DNA of 49,918 bases from the NCBI GenBank assembly GCA_036397995.1, contig DASWHX010000144.1:1-49918 (forward strand). Reading direction: 5' to 3'. Source of the stretch: DASWHX01 sp036397995. GTDB taxonomy: Bacteria; Bacteroidota; Bacteroidia; Cytophagales; Cyclobacteriaceae. The translations under genes were made by a program, and so were the position numbers. Positions 17,273 through 24,846 of the stretch are shown one piece after another. The notes under the pieces were generated by a model. That model was not told the DNA's origin and ran no database searches. It saw nothing but the letters and a program-made list of their open reading frames with translations. Position 1 is the first letter of the stretch; each line of letters begins with the position of its first letter.

Positions 17273-17281
17273 GTTGTGGGC
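17273..17281 (+). repeat. Left copy of a 9-bp inverted repeat flanking the decayed toxin region
   Basis: GTTGTGGGC here is the exact reverse complement of GCCCACAAC at 17939-17947. The two lie about 50 bases outside the toxin relic and 15 bases outside its partner relic. It may mark the ends of an inserted unit, but nine bases is short and no target-site duplication is evident. Confidence 0.3.
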
Positions 17282-17328
17282 AAGGCCTACCGGCAACTTA
17301 ACTGATAAAAAAAACCGTAAATTGAGGA

Positions 17329-17779
17329 ATGATTCAAAGAATATATACACATCGGTCATCGGCGGCTACTTTGATGAAGAATTTGAATTCTACACAAAAC
17401 TGTTCTTTGAGAAAGTTGAGCAAGGAATTTTTAAAATGATTCTATCGGACATATTAGCAACAGAACTCAATGGAGCACCTGAAGATGTATTAAAATTTTA
17501 CCAATCAATTCCAAAGAATCAAATCGAATATATAGACCAGACTGAGGACTCTATTCGAGAAGGGAAGAATACCTAAAAGGGAGTTGTTGGAAAAACAAGC
17601 AGGACGGACTGCCGACATATTGCGTTGGCGACACTTGTTAACGCTGATATTTTGAGTTAGTTGGAACTTTAAACATATAGTTAACATTACAAGAATTAGA
17701 GGTTACAACTCGGTTAATTATTAAAAACGGACACCGAATTCTAGAAATAAGGACACCCAGAGAAATATTAGAATTATGA
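17329..17779 (+). pseudogene. Decayed PIN-domain (VapC-like) toxin gene
   Basis: A broken gene for a small PIN-fold ribonuclease toxin. The probable start is the ATG at 17329, but within six codons a deletion turns the expected IYIDTSV into IYTSV, removing the first catalytic aspartate and shifting frame. The next 240 bases still encode recognisable family sequence (VIGGYFDEEFEF, LSDILATELNGAPEDV). A stop occurs at 17574-17576; then the same frame resumes with VVGKTSRTDCRHIALATLVN. Further frameshifts near 17655 and near 17730 are needed to read SWNFKHIVN and the terminal RTPREILEL, ending at TGA 17777-17779. At least three disruptions, so it cannot make an active toxin. Confidence 0.85.
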
Positions 17780-17924
17780 AAACAGAAACAAGAAGACTTT
17801 TGACGCTGTTGCGTTCATGAGAAAGCGGAGGGATGAAATTTCAAAAGAGATTGAAGGGATGACACCACAACAGGAGATTGAGTATTCCAAAAAAAATGCA
17901 ATTAAGCTGAAAAATAAAAAGTGA
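17776..17924 (+). pseudogene. Decayed small partner gene of the PIN toxin (antitoxin-like)
   Basis: The ATG at 17776 overlaps the toxin relic stop as ATGA. The frame opened by this ATG ends after about 14 codons, but after a one- or two-base shift near 17795 the sequence reads TFDAVAFMRKRRDEISKEIE and then GMTPQQEIEYSKKNAIKLK, ending at TGA 17922-17924. This FDAV...MR..RD.I..E..GMT..E pattern is one I associate with small proteins encoded immediately after PIN toxins in Bacteroidota, presumably their antitoxins. An internal ATG at 17817 leaves a 35-codon intact frame that could still be translated. Antitoxin role is inference. Confidence 0.65.
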
Positions 17925-18194
17925 CGCACAACGGCCCAGCCCACAACAAAGGAGTATAATCAATGAGCCTGTTTTCTGCAATGTATTTACATTCTTTTAC
18001 TAACTTAGTTTCTGTAATGGCTGACAGTGATGCGTAAGTCGGGCTTGGCATTCGTTACTCATTTAGCAAGCCCTCCTATCAGGCCACTACTAATCACGGG
18101 TCGGTCAGAAGACATGCTTCATGCAAAATGTTTGATTGAAATCTTTCAGTATATTTAAGAGTAAATTTTTCTGACTTAACTTAACTAAAGCGAA
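17925..18194. other. Non-coding flank of the toxin relic with inverted repeats
   Basis: No credible gene is visible in this stretch between the antitoxin relic and fadD. It starts with two related strings, CGCACAAC and GCCCACAAC (the latter at 17939-17947, inverse of 17273-17281), followed by a GAGTATAATCAATGAGCC string. A hairpin with perfect seven-base arms, GGGCTTG at 18041-18047 and CAAGCCC at 18067-18073, encloses 19 bases. These features resemble recombination-site or mobile-unit edges near accessory genes, but I cannot assign a known type. The fadD promoter should lie in the last 100 bases; no clear box is visible. Confidence 0.4.
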
Positions 18195-19856
18195 ATGGCA
18201 GATTTTCCCTGGTATAAGCATTATCCAAAAGGAGTTGCACAAGAAATCAATCCTGATCAATACTCCAGTTTGGTGGAGATGTTAGACGAAGCCAGCAAAA
18301 AATTCAGCAGTTCCCCGGCCTTTGTTAATATGGATAAGAGAATTTCCTATAAAGAAATGAAGGAGAAAGCAACTGAATTGGCTGCCTTTTTTCAATCCAT
18401 TGGTTTGAAAAAAGGAGACAGAATTGTTGTACAAATGCCCAATCTGCTTCAATACCCGGTGATAATTTACGGAGCCTTAAAAGCAGGTCTCATTGTTGTA
18501 AATACCAATCCGCTTTACACACCCAGGGAGATGGAACATCAGTTCAAAGATTCGGGTGCACGGGCAATCATAATACTTGCAAATTTTGCTTACAATCTTG
18601 AAAAGATTATTCAGAAAACGAATATAGAAACAGTTATCATTACGGAGATAGGGGATTTGCTGGGTGGCTTCAAATCCATGGTAGTGAATTTCGCAGTGAA
18701 GAAGATAAAGAAAATGGTTCCTGATTACCATTTACCGGGAGCAATCAAGTTCAATGTTGCTCTAAAATCAGGGAGGAGTAAAAAGTTTACTCCGGTTGAG
18801 CTTATTGGAAAGGATGTCGCATTTCTGCAATATACGGGAGGAACTACCGGAGTTTCTAAGGGTGCCACATTAACGCATCGAAATATTGTTTCCAACATTT
18901 TACAATCAAAGGAATGGTTTGTGGGCCTTAAGGAGAAAGAGGAGGTTGTTATAACTGCCTTGCCTCTTTACCACATATTCGCACTCACCGCGAACTTCTT
19001 TAACATGTATATGATAGGTACACTTGACGTTCTGATTACCAACCCAAGAGACATGAAGGCTTTCATCAAAGAGCTCAAGAAGTATCCGTTTACAGTCTTT
19101 TTAGGAGTTAACACATTATTTAATGGATTACTACATCAACCTGATATAAGTGACGTGAATTTCAGTCACTTAAAAATCGCCGTTGCCGGAGGAATGGCTC
19201 TGCAGAAACCTGTGGCAACGCTGTGGAAAGACAAAACCGGGAATTCAATAGCTGAGGGATATGGCTTAAGCGAAACTTCACCGGTTTTAAGCTGCAATCC
19301 CCTTAATGGCACTGAAAGAATTGGAACTATTGGTATCCCTTATCCAAGTACGGAAATGAAGATAATGGATGAAAATGGAAATGAAATGCCATTGGGTGAA
19401 CCCGGTGAAATTTGCGCTCGCGGACCTCAGGTAATGCCCGGTTATTGGAATCGTGAAGATGAAACAGCCAAATGCTTCTTTGGTGAATGGTTTAAAACCG
19501 GAGATATTGGCGTAATGGACGAAGATGGATTCTTTAGCATTGTAGATCGTAAGAAGGATATGATCCTGGTATCCGGATTTAATGTATATCCTAATGAGAT
19601 TGAAGATGTAATTTCAGGTCATCCGAAAGTTCTTGAAGTCGCTGCCATTGGTATTCCTGATGTCAATTCTAATGAAGCAGTAAAAGTTTTCATCGTAAAA
19701 AAAGATGAATCCCTAACCGAACAAGAGGTACATGATTACTGTGTGGAAAATCTTACCGGATATAAAAGACCCAAGGCGATTGAATTCATGAAGGAATTAC
19801 CAAAATCAAATGTGGGCAAAATTCTCCGCAAGAATCTAAGAGAAGCAGTTTCTTAG
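18195..19856 (+). CDS. fadD: Long-chain fatty-acid CoA ligase
   Basis: Activates fatty acids to acyl-CoA with ATP, the first step of beta-oxidation or lipid recycling. The 553-residue enzyme of the ANL superfamily has the phosphate-binding loop YTGGTTGVSKGA at about residues 215-226, the EGYGLSETSPV adenylate motif near 353-363, FKTGDIG near 435, and the C-terminal catalytic lysine region KSNVGKILRKNLRE. Its 3' end overlaps the convergent outer-membrane gene by four bases. Ordinary in length and motifs; chain-length preference cannot be read. Confidence 0.93.
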   Translation: MADFPWYKHYPKGVAQEINPDQYSSLVEMLDEASKKFSSSPAFVNMDKRISYKEMKEKATELAAFFQSIGLKKGDRIVVQMPNLLQYPVIIYGALKAGLIVVNTNPLYTPREMEHQFKDSGARAIIILANFAYNLEKIIQKTNIETVIITEIGDLLGGFKSMVVNFAVKKIKKMVPDYHLPGAIKFNVALKSGRSKKFTPVELIGKDVAFLQYTGGTTGVSKGATLTHRNIVSNILQSKEWFVGLKEKEEVVITALPLYHIFALTANFFNMYMIGTLDVLITNPRDMKAFIKELKKYPFTVFLGVNTLFNGLLHQPDISDVNFSHLKIAVAGGMALQKPVATLWKDKTGNSIAEGYGLSETSPVLSCNPLNGTERIGTIGIPYPSTEMKIMDENGNEMPLGEPGEICARGPQVMPGYWNREDETAKCFFGEWFKTGDIGVMDEDGFFSIVDRKKDMILVSGFNVYPNEIEDVISGHPKVLEVAAIGIPDVNSNEAVKVFIVKKDESLTEQEVHDYCVENLTGYKRPKAIEFMKELPKSNVGKILRKNLREAVS

Positions 19857-20617
19857 TGGATTCTGTAGCCTATTCCTGAGTTCAGAAAAATATCCGTGGC
19901 ATAAGTATTTAACCCTAAGCCAATTGCAAGGTCAATGGTGAAGTTATCTGTTAAGGTAAAGCCGACACCCCCATCAAGTCCAACAGCATTAGGGCCGCCA
20001 TTTATAACATTGCTGAAAAACTCTGTAAAGGCACCAAGCCGGCCAAAAGAAGCACTAAGCATGATTGAATAAAATCCGTTTGTATTGCCTGAAAAATCCG
20101 AATCTGTGCCAATGGAGTAGGCCAGGCTTAAGTTATCCGACAACGGATTTTCGAGCAAAAGTCGGGTGTTTAGAGCACCGTTATTATCTTTTGCAAAACC
20201 TGTTCCGGTTCCTGGCAAGGTTAAATAGGCAGTGGCCGAGATTCTGGGGATTAATCCTTTTGGTTCCAGTATTTTCAATTTTGGGGCAATAAAAATTCCT
20301 CCAAGTTCTGTATTTGTTGTTAGTATGGAGATGTTTTCTTGTTTTTGATAAAGAAGCGCGGTGCCGGCACGTAACTCGAGCCATGGTAACAAGCCATATT
20401 TAAGCATCAGATTAGGAATATTCATCGAAGTAGTGGCGTTGCCCAGAACCTCGTCGTTGGACCAAAAATATCCGGATTCAATCTGGAAGACATTTTTGGG
20501 TAATAATGCAACTGCATCTGTCTGACTGGGCCGGTCGGTGAAAATGCTCCCAATATCCTGGGCTTGTGTAAAGCCTGCCATGCTTATCATGATAAGAACT
20601 AAGAATTTTTTCTTCAT
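19853..20617 (-). CDS. Outer-membrane beta-barrel 'transporter'-type protein (PF13557-like)
   Basis: A 254-residue protein with an N-terminal signal peptide (about residues 1-19, ending AGFTQA). Repeated short alternating hydrophobic segments ending in an aromatic residue-containing terminus (GIGYRIH) indicate an outer-membrane beta-barrel. The N-terminal FTDRPSQTDA...LPKNVFQIESGYF pattern is typical of the family annotated as transporter or phenol-degradation MetA-like. Substrate is unknown. Single-gene transcript, with a 134-base divergent gap to the lipoprotein gene upstream. Confidence 0.8.
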   Translation of the reverse strand: MKKKFLVLIMISMAGFTQAQDIGSIFTDRPSQTDAVALLPKNVFQIESGYFWSNDEVLGNATTSMNIPNLMLKYGLLPWLELRAGTALLYQKQENISILTTNTELGGIFIAPKLKILEPKGLIPRISATAYLTLPGTGTGFAKDNNGALNTRLLLENPLSDNLSLAYSIGTDSDFSGNTNGFYSIMLSASFGRLGAFTEFFSNVINGGPNAVGLDGGVGFTLTDNFTIDLAIGLGLNTYATDIFLNSGIGYRIH

Positions 20618-20751
20618 GTGAGGTGTTTTTGGAATAGGTATTATAATTAAAAATCTTAAGCAAAATATACCAAATTCACTAAAGTTAATACGTCAACCGT
20701 TTGGATATAATATGCAACTGGCGGATAATTGCCGTCTGATTTGATAAAATT

Positions 20752-21855
20752 ATGAAAAGGAAAATAATTGAAACCTTATTAATTATTTCAATACTTCCCG
20801 GCTGTTCCGGCAGCAGCAATGAAGAACAGCAAAGCGACGAACTTGCAGCAGTTGATACTTTAGTTTATGAGGGTGAAAAGAATCTGACCAACGTAATACA
20901 ATTGACATTTGGGGCTGATAATGCTGAGGCATATTGGAGCTTTTCCGGAGAGATGATTACATTTCAGTCTAATAATTCTGAATGGGGAGTTAATTGTGAT
21001 CAAATTTTTTTTACTGAAGTTTCAGACGCTAACCCGGTTACCCAAAAACCTCAAATGATAAGCAATGGTCTGGGAAGGACAACTTGCCCATACTTTATGC
21101 CGGGAGATTCAACTATTATTTTTGCATCCACTCATCCTGGAGGAAATGATTGTCCGCCTGAACCAGACCGGAGTTCAGGAAAATATGTTTGGCCGGTTTA
21201 TTCCAGTTATGATTTGTTTATTGCCGATCTGAAAGGAAACATTATTACCCGGTTAACCGATGAACCTGGCTATGATGCCGAAGCAACCCTTTCCCCAAAA
21301 GGTGACAAAATTGTTTTCACCAGCGATCGCTCTGGTGATCTGGAGTTATATATCATTAATACTGATGGAAGAGGGATAACCCAGATTACCAATGAACTTG
21401 GTTATGATGGTGGGGCATTTTTTTCTCCTGACGGCACTAAGCTTGTATTTCGGGCCTCAAGACCGAAGACTGAAGAAGAAATTAGTGAATATAAGAATTT
21501 GCTTTCCCAGGGTCTGGTTGAACCAACCATGATGGAGTTATTTGTATGCAATATAGATGGCAGTAACATGCGACAAATTACTAATCTGGGAAAAGCCAAT
21601 TGGGCACCGTTTTATCATCCTTCCGGAAGGAAAATAATTTTCTCGTCGAATCACCATGGGTCAATTGGATTTCAGTTTAACCTGTTTATGATTAATGAGG
21701 ATGGAAGCGGGCTGGAGCAGATAACTTTTGATCCTGTTTTTGATTCTTTCCCAATGTTTTCTCCCGATGGTAAGAGATTAATCTTCAGCAGCAATAGAAA
21801 TAATAAAGGTACAAGAGATACCAATTTATTTATTGCTGAATGGGTAGAAAACTAG
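20752..21855 (+). CDS. TolB-like beta-propeller lipoprotein
   Basis: A 367-residue lipoprotein: the signal peptide ends in a lipobox ILPGC, with Cys18 as the lipidated residue. The rest consists of PD40/WD40-like blades of the TolB type, visible as repeated 'xxSPDGxxxxFxSxR' elements (TLSPKGDKIVFTSDR, FFSPDGTKLVFRAS, MFSPDGKRLIFSSNR) with 'YIINTDGRGITQIT' strands between. TolB itself is periplasmic and has a different N-domain, so this is a TolB-like propeller and not Pal-associated TolB. Ligand unknown. The gene overlaps the convergent symporter gene by four bases. Confidence 0.88.
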   Translation: MKRKIIETLLIISILPGCSGSSNEEQQSDELAAVDTLVYEGEKNLTNVIQLTFGADNAEAYWSFSGEMITFQSNNSEWGVNCDQIFFTEVSDANPVTQKPQMISNGLGRTTCPYFMPGDSTIIFASTHPGGNDCPPEPDRSSGKYVWPVYSSYDLFIADLKGNIITRLTDEPGYDAEATLSPKGDKIVFTSDRSGDLELYIINTDGRGITQITNELGYDGGAFFSPDGTKLVFRASRPKTEEEISEYKNLLSQGLVEPTMMELFVCNIDGSNMRQITNLGKANWAPFYHPSGRKIIFSSNHHGSIGFQFNLFMINEDGSGLEQITFDPVFDSFPMFSPDGKRLIFSSNRNNKGTRDTNLFIAEWVEN

Positions 21856-23234
21856 AAGATGATTATTCCAAAGAATTTTTGAAGAACGGTTACTACCACC
21901 ATAATTCCCAGCAGCACGGGGTTTACCCAAATGATCATAAAATGCAAAAAGGTTTTCAGAATTCCCGTTACGAAATTTGAATTACCCTGAGTCATTTCTT
22001 CATCAAAACTTTTCATTCCCCATTTTTTATTGATGAAAATCATCATTAGAAATCCTCCAAGAGGAAGACCTACATCACTAAACACATCAAATACAAGATC
22101 GAAAAATGATTTATCAACTCCTTCGTAATGCAGGAAGCGGGTAAAGAAATCAATTGCACCGTGAGAAAGCATACTGGGGAGACTGACCAGAAAAATAACT
22201 GTAGCGGATAGAATTACCACGCGCAGTCTCGGCCATTTCTTTTCGTCTACCAGATAAGTGGTTGGAATTTCAAGAAGAGAAATTGTAGAAGTAAGCGCGG
22301 CAAAACAAAGCAATAAAAAGAAGGCTCCGCCTACAATTTTTCCGGTAATTAATCCCATCTGGGCAAAAATACCCGGTAACGCAACGAATACTAATCCGGG
22401 TCCCTGGGTTGGAGTCTGTCCCTGGCTAAACACCAGTGGAAAAATCATTAAGCCGGCCAGAAACGCCACCATGGTATCGGTAAAAACCACCATACCGGCG
22501 GAATTGCCAATATTTTCCTTTTTACTGATGTAGGATCCATAGGTAATCAAAGCACCCATTCCCAGGGATAATGAAAAGAAAGCCTGGCCGAGCGCGGAAT
22601 AAATTGTTCTGACATTTATGAGGCTAAAATCGGGGATAAGGTAGAATCTAACACCTTCCATGGCATTTTCCAGGGTGAGGCTATATGCTATTAACCCAAT
22701 CAATAATAAAAACAGAAGGGGCATCAAGATTTTGGATGCGGTTTCAATTCCTTTTTTAATTCCGCCGGCAACTATAATTGCCGTCAGTACCATGAATCCG
22801 AGGGAATAGAAAAAATTATCAGAAATATCGGCGATGTAAGTGCCGAATTTTCCTGGCAAATCAGAAGTGGAGAGCAGATCGCCGAATGAGATTTGCAGAA
22901 AATACCCAAAGGCCCATCCAGCCACAACATTATATGCCGACAAGAACATAATACCACAAATTATTCCCCAGATTCCAAGCAATCCCCAGTTTTTTGTTCC
23001 AAGTGAGCGATAAGCCCGGTATGGATTTGCCTGCGCGGAACGGCCCAATGAGATTTCACCAACCATCACCGGGTATCCGATAATGATGATGCAAATAAGA
23101 TACACCACGAGGAAGGCGGCACCTCCGTGCTGGCCGGTTTCATAGGGAAATCTCCAGATATTTCCCAGGCCAACAGCTGATCCCGCAGCGGCTGCAACAA
23201 ACCCAATTCTACTCGAAAAACCAACTCTATTCAT
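21852..23234 (-). CDS. Neurotransmitter:sodium symporter family transporter
   Basis: Sodium-dependent amino-acid-type transporter of the NSS (SNF) family with the LeuT fold. The signature lies at the N-terminus: GSAVGLGNIWRFPYETGQHGG, the unwound helix that binds Na+ and substrate. Eleven to twelve membrane segments are evident. The frame can be extended upstream to a TTG at 23270, but the ATG at 23234 puts NRVGFSSRIGF at the start as in the family, giving 460 residues. Substrate is probably an amino acid, unknown which. It precedes no partner; the antiporter gene lies 68 bases upstream on the same strand, and both exploit sodium gradients. Confidence 0.93.
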   Translation of the reverse strand: MNRVGFSSRIGFVAAAAGSAVGLGNIWRFPYETGQHGGAAFLVVYLICIIIIGYPVMVGEISLGRSAQANPYRAYRSLGTKNWGLLGIWGIICGIMFLSAYNVVAGWAFGYFLQISFGDLLSTSDLPGKFGTYIADISDNFFYSLGFMVLTAIIVAGGIKKGIETASKILMPLLFLLLIGLIAYSLTLENAMEGVRFYLIPDFSLINVRTIYSALGQAFFSLSLGMGALITYGSYISKKENIGNSAGMVVFTDTMVAFLAGLMIFPLVFSQGQTPTQGPGLVFVALPGIFAQMGLITGKIVGGAFFLLLCFAALTSTISLLEIPTTYLVDEKKWPRLRVVILSATVIFLVSLPSMLSHGAIDFFTRFLHYEGVDKSFFDLVFDVFSDVGLPLGGFLMMIFINKKWGMKSFDEEMTQGNSNFVTGILKTFLHFMIIWVNPVLLGIMVVVTVLQKFFGIIIF

Positions 23235-23302
23235 AATTTCAGTAGGTAAAGGGTTCGAAAATATGGACAAATACTGATTTTTGAAAATAGAGACCCTTAA
23301 AA

Positions 23303-24631
23303 TTAGGTGTGATCAGATACTTCGGGTTTTTCAGACGTCGGAGCAGAGCCATTATCAGGATTAGCTTTTGCAAATAGCTTACCCACAGTAAGTCCCTGGA
23401 CAAGGATTGAAAAGAGTACGACACTGTAGGTCATGGAAATTATCAAATCTATAATCCGGGGGTTTACACTGAATTCTTTTGCAGTATCATACAGGGAAAG
23501 GGCGAGTGCAACCGATATACCACCCCTTAGCCCGGACCATGTGAGAATTCGTATTGTGTATTTTGGAATTTCGATCCTGGTTCTAATAATGCTTATTGGA
23601 ATACTAACACCAATGAATCTTGCCAGTAGAACAATTATAATGGCAATTCCGGCGGCAACAAAAAATCCCAATTCCCAATTGATTACTATTACTTGTAATC
23701 CAATCAGGATGAAAAGGATAGCATTCATTGCTTCATCCATTAATGACCAGAATTTATAAACGTATTCTCCAGCAATTGGATCTGTTTCTTCCCCTCTTCC
23801 TTTTTCACCAACAAATATTCCCATTACAACTGTTGAAAGGGGCATGGATACGTGAAGCATTTCCGCTAAACTTGCTCCACCCAAAACCATGGACAGGGTA
23901 ACAAGAACTTCAATTTCTGTGTGTTCATTATCAATGATAACGAGCAACCATCGTCCCACATAGCCGATGGCGGCGCCTAATAAAATTCCACCAACTACCT
24001 CAACTCCAAATAATTCTGCGACATGCATTGCACTAATTTGAGCTTCGGCCAAACCTCCTCTTGGAAAAGCAATTGAAAGTATGGTGAGGAAGATAACAAC
24101 GCCAATACCATCATTAAATAACGACTCCCCGGCGATTTGGGACTCCAGGTTTTTTGAAACATGAGATTTCTTTATCATAGCCAGAACGGCGATGGGATCG
24201 GTAGGTGAAATAAGGGCACCAAAAAGCAAACAATGGATTAACTCCAATTGTATATTCACCAATGGAAGAAGAAAATACATGGCATACCCAACAACGAAGG
24301 TTGAGATCAGTGTTCCAAACACGGCCAGAATTCCAATCACCCACTTCTCTTCTTTCAATTTCCTGAGATCCATTTCAATAGCTCCCGCAAAAAGCAAAAA
24401 GCTCAACATCACCTTAAACAACACTTCGGAAAAATTGTATTTGGTCATTAAATCCTGTGCGAGAGTATTTAATGTTTTGAAAACAAGTTCACCGAAAATG
24501 ATGAACAGGGAAAGACATAAAGCAAGGATCATGAGACCAATAGTGGACGGAAGTTTGAGATACTTGACGTTAACCAGGGTGAAAAAGGCCGCCATTATGA
24601 TCAAGAGGGTGATAAAATCTAATACATCCAT
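23303..24631 (-). CDS. Na+(K+)/H+ antiporter, CPA1 family
   Basis: A 442-residue polytopic membrane protein of the NhaP/CPA1 cation-proton antiporter family. Characteristic elements are ALISPTDPIAVLAMIK at about residues 141-156, the ion-binding ND pair in ESLFNDGIGVVIF, and LTWSGLRGGISVALALS near 367-383. Twelve or thirteen membrane helices are expected. Likely role is sodium or potassium extrusion and pH homeostasis; the exact ion cannot be decided. The C-terminal tail is short and polar. Upstream lies a divergent intergenic region of about 215 bases. Confidence 0.92.
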   Translation of the reverse strand: MDVLDFITLLIIMAAFFTLVNVKYLKLPSTIGLMILALCLSLFIIFGELVFKTLNTLAQDLMTKYNFSEVLFKVMLSFLLFAGAIEMDLRKLKEEKWVIGILAVFGTLISTFVVGYAMYFLLPLVNIQLELIHCLLFGALISPTDPIAVLAMIKKSHVSKNLESQIAGESLFNDGIGVVIFLTILSIAFPRGGLAEAQISAMHVAELFGVEVVGGILLGAAIGYVGRWLLVIIDNEHTEIEVLVTLSMVLGGASLAEMLHVSMPLSTVVMGIFVGEKGRGEETDPIAGEYVYKFWSLMDEAMNAILFILIGLQVIVINWELGFFVAAGIAIIIVLLARFIGVSIPISIIRTRIEIPKYTIRILTWSGLRGGISVALALSLYDTAKEFSVNPRIIDLIISMTYSVVLFSILVQGLTVGKLFAKANPDNGSAPTSEKPEVSDHT

Positions 24632-24794
24632 TGGGTTAGTAGTAAGTTAGTTTGAAAATTGGGTTCTTATTGGTAGTCAATTTAGGAAATTCAACCAATA
24701 ATTAAAACTTCAAGACTTCCGGGGATCAAGTTCTCCAAATCGTTAATTCGAGACGAATTTGGCACTTTTCTTGATGATTTCGATTTAGAAAGCC

Positions 24795-24802
24795 TACCTT
24801 TG
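24795..24802 (+). promoter_or_regulatory. Candidate -7 box (TACCTTTG) for the following gene
   Basis: Exact TAnnTTTG match. A start site roughly seven bases further on would fall at about 24809, just before the in-frame TTG at 24811 and 38 bases before the ATG at 24847. This supports the ATG as the true start. The upstream TTTG element is poor (only a TTG at 24771-24773). Confidence 0.5.
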
Positions 24803-24846
24803 AGGCAGAATTGAATCGCGCCTGGGAAGACGGCAAACGGGTAAAA

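Noticed and set aside
17274..17576. A plus-strand coding gene starting at TTG 17274
   Set aside because: The first 20 residues do not belong to the PIN family and the true start is the ATG at 17329; the gene is broken downstream, so it is called a pseudogene.
23235..23270. Extension of the symporter to a TTG at 23270
   Set aside because: The family start NRVGFSSRIGF fits the ATG at 23234, and the extension adds non-family residues.
24745..24759. AATTCG-aga-CGAATT inverted repeat between the antiporter and the unknown gene
   Set aside because: Six-base arms are too short to be convincing as an operator in AT-rich DNA, and there is no second copy.
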